Positions 4,802 to 5,322 of a stretch of 5,322 nt of DNA are shown here, piece after piece; position 1 is the stretch's first letter, and the number at the start of each line of letters is the position of its first letter. The DNA is taken from positions 1 to 5,322 of the forward strand of contig JAFDIC010000297.1 of the NCBI GenBank assembly GCA_019308525.1, given 5' to 3'. The stretch is from Deltaproteobacteria bacterium (GTDB lineage: Bacteria > Desulfobacterota > DSM-4660 > Desulfatiglandales > HGW-15). The notes beneath the pieces are model-generated. The model did not search any database. It saw only the letters and a list, made by a program, of their open reading frames with translations, and was not told the DNA's origin. The translations under genes were made by a program, and so were the position numbers.

Positions 4802-5059
4802 CTAGTGACACTTCAAGGGCTTCCCACTTGTCGCTCTGTTCAATCTTTCCAGATATCTCCCCCAGAGTCCCTTTCGCTTGGGAGTCTTGGAATTCAGGTA
4901 TTTGTTTGGATTCGCTTCAAAGGCCCCGCGGCACGCCTCCGAGCAAAACCAGTAGCTGTGTCCCTGGTAATTTGATACCAGCCGGGTAGTTCCAGGGGCC
5001 ACTATCATCCCACATACCGGGTCAATGAATGTGCAATCTTTTATTTCCGTTGCTTCCAT
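4802..5059 (-). CDS. YHS-domain (metal-binding, copper-type) protein
   Basis: The 85-residue protein contains one YHS domain at about residues 11-55: IDPVCGMIV (12-20), YQGHSYWFCSEAC (31-43), then FEANPNKYL. Cys16, Cys39 and Cys43 are the expected metal ligands of this treble-clef-like fold, which is often found inside or beside heavy-metal (copper or silver) P-type ATPases. There is no signal peptide or membrane segment, so it should be cytosolic. The C-terminal 30 residues are basic (KTPKRKGLWGRYLERLNR) and end in KPLKCH, giving further Cys and His. It is led by an AGGAGG at the right distance and a sigma70-like promoter, and is followed on the same strand by the Cys/His membrane protein. 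The pair suggests intracellular metal sensing, buffering or delivery (inferred). The metal cannot be determined from sequence. Confidence 0.92.
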   Translation of the reverse strand: MEATEIKDCTFIDPVCGMIVAPGTTRLVSNYQGHSYWFCSEACRGAFEANPNKYLNSKTPKRKGLWGRYLERLNRATSGKPLKCH

Positions 5060-5064
5060 TTTTT

Positions 5065-5070
5065 CCTCCT
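5065..5070 (-). promoter_or_regulatory. Strong ribosome binding site (AGGAGG) of the YHS protein
   Basis: On the minus strand AGGAGG is separated from the ATG at 5059-5057 by five A residues. This is a near-ideal Shine-Dalgarno with an unstructured spacer, and it fixes the start codon. Confidence 0.9.
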
Positions 5071-5104
5071 AAACTTGACTTAGTCTGTTAGATTCTAGAT
5101 GCAA

Positions 5105-5134
5105 ATTATATGCCACAATGTAGCATGCCGTCAG
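5105..5134 (-). promoter_or_regulatory. Sigma70-like promoter of the YHS operon
   Basis: On the minus strand a perfect TATAAT (5110-5105) is preceded by an 18-bp spacer and CTGACG (5134-5129), which agrees with TTGACA at 4 of 6 positions. The -10 ends 45 bp before the start codon, leaving a short leader. A small dyad, ATGC (5110-5113) with GCAT (5123-5126), lies mostly in the spacer, where MerR-type activators bind. The dyad is too short, and the spacer shorter than the usual 19-20 bp, to claim such control. Confidence 0.6.
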
Positions 5135-5193
5135 TAACCTACTGAAATTGAAGGCTATTGTTTGGCCACGGAGATGCTAAGGGGAGCATTGAT

Positions 5194-5322
5194 GTGAGTC
5201 ATTCTCCAAAACGGTGGCTACCAGGTATCCAGGAGATCAGGTGGGAGAGTATCCGGGAGGATAGAAGGTATCCAATTCGCTTGATCCAGCCTATCCTTGA
5301 AACTATACTACCCAACCGCATG
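5194..5322 (+). CDS. Possible start of a divergent gene, product not recognised (3' truncated)
   Basis: A frame opens at GTG 5194 and stays open for 43 codons to the right edge (MSHSPKRWLPGIQEIRWESI, then REDRRYPIRLIQPILETILP and NRM). AAGGGGAG (5179-5186) lies 7 bases before the GTG, a good Shine-Dalgarno. The last stop in this frame upstream is the TGA at 5149-5151. The visible part is rich in Arg, Ile, Pro and Trp, with no signal peptide or recognised motif. It would be divergent from the YHS gene across ~134 bp. A 40-codon minus-strand frame (5321 to 5199) covers the same bases, so the coding strand is not certain. Plus is preferred for its ribosome binding site and the many purine-N-pyrimidine codons. 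Confidence 0.42.
   Translation, partial: MSHSPKRWLPGIQEIRWESIREDRRYPIRLIQPILETILPNRM

Noticed and set aside
5221..5275. Three GTATCC words about 20-24 bp apart near the right edge, as a possible repeat array.
   Set aside because: The copies are only 6-7 bp, unevenly spaced, and fall inside a probable coding frame, so chance or codon usage explains them.

Overview
The window looks like a chromosomal fragment from a mid-GC Gram-negative bacterium, most likely a member of the Desulfobacterota (the former Deltaproteobacteria). This is an inference from three things: the two-domain Ser/Thr kinase with a PP2C partner, the style of the short YHS and Gly/His/Cys-rich metal proteins, and a palindromic intergenic element at about 416-633 of a kind I recall from that group. 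No rRNA or other taxonomic marker gene is present.

Layout on the left: 1-394 (+) is the 3' end of a trypsin-like (S1C/HtrA-type) serine protease, covering the end of the protease domain and its PDZ domain. 395-741 has no gene. It holds a palindromic, MITE-like repeat of about 218 bp and a short leader.

Centre: 742-3924 (+) is a compact three-gene operon with gaps of 18 and 21 bp. It encodes a small exported (possibly lipidated) protein of an uncharacterised family, a PP2C-type Ser/Thr phosphatase, and a 607-residue membrane-anchored Ser/Thr kinase. The part of the kinase expected outside the membrane is a shortened, cysteine-free FGE-sulfatase/SUMF1-type domain. Phosphatase and kinase form an evident writer/eraser pair. 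The FGE-like module and the exported protein are candidates for the sensory or envelope side of the circuit.

Right: 3925-4411 is non-coding and unusually rich in inverted and direct repeats. 5059-4412 (-) is a two-gene unit, probably for metal (copper-type) handling: an 85-residue YHS-domain protein, then an 82-residue single-pass membrane protein with a CCGGHGGH motif. A good sigma70-like promoter and a strong Shine-Dalgarno precede it. From about 5194 to the right edge (+) there may be the start of a divergent gene that I do not recognise.

The most noteworthy items are the kinase fused to a degenerate FGE domain in an operon with a phosphatase and an exported protein, and the structured intergenic elements. 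I found no CRISPR array, tRNA, rRNA, transposase gene or complete new defence system.
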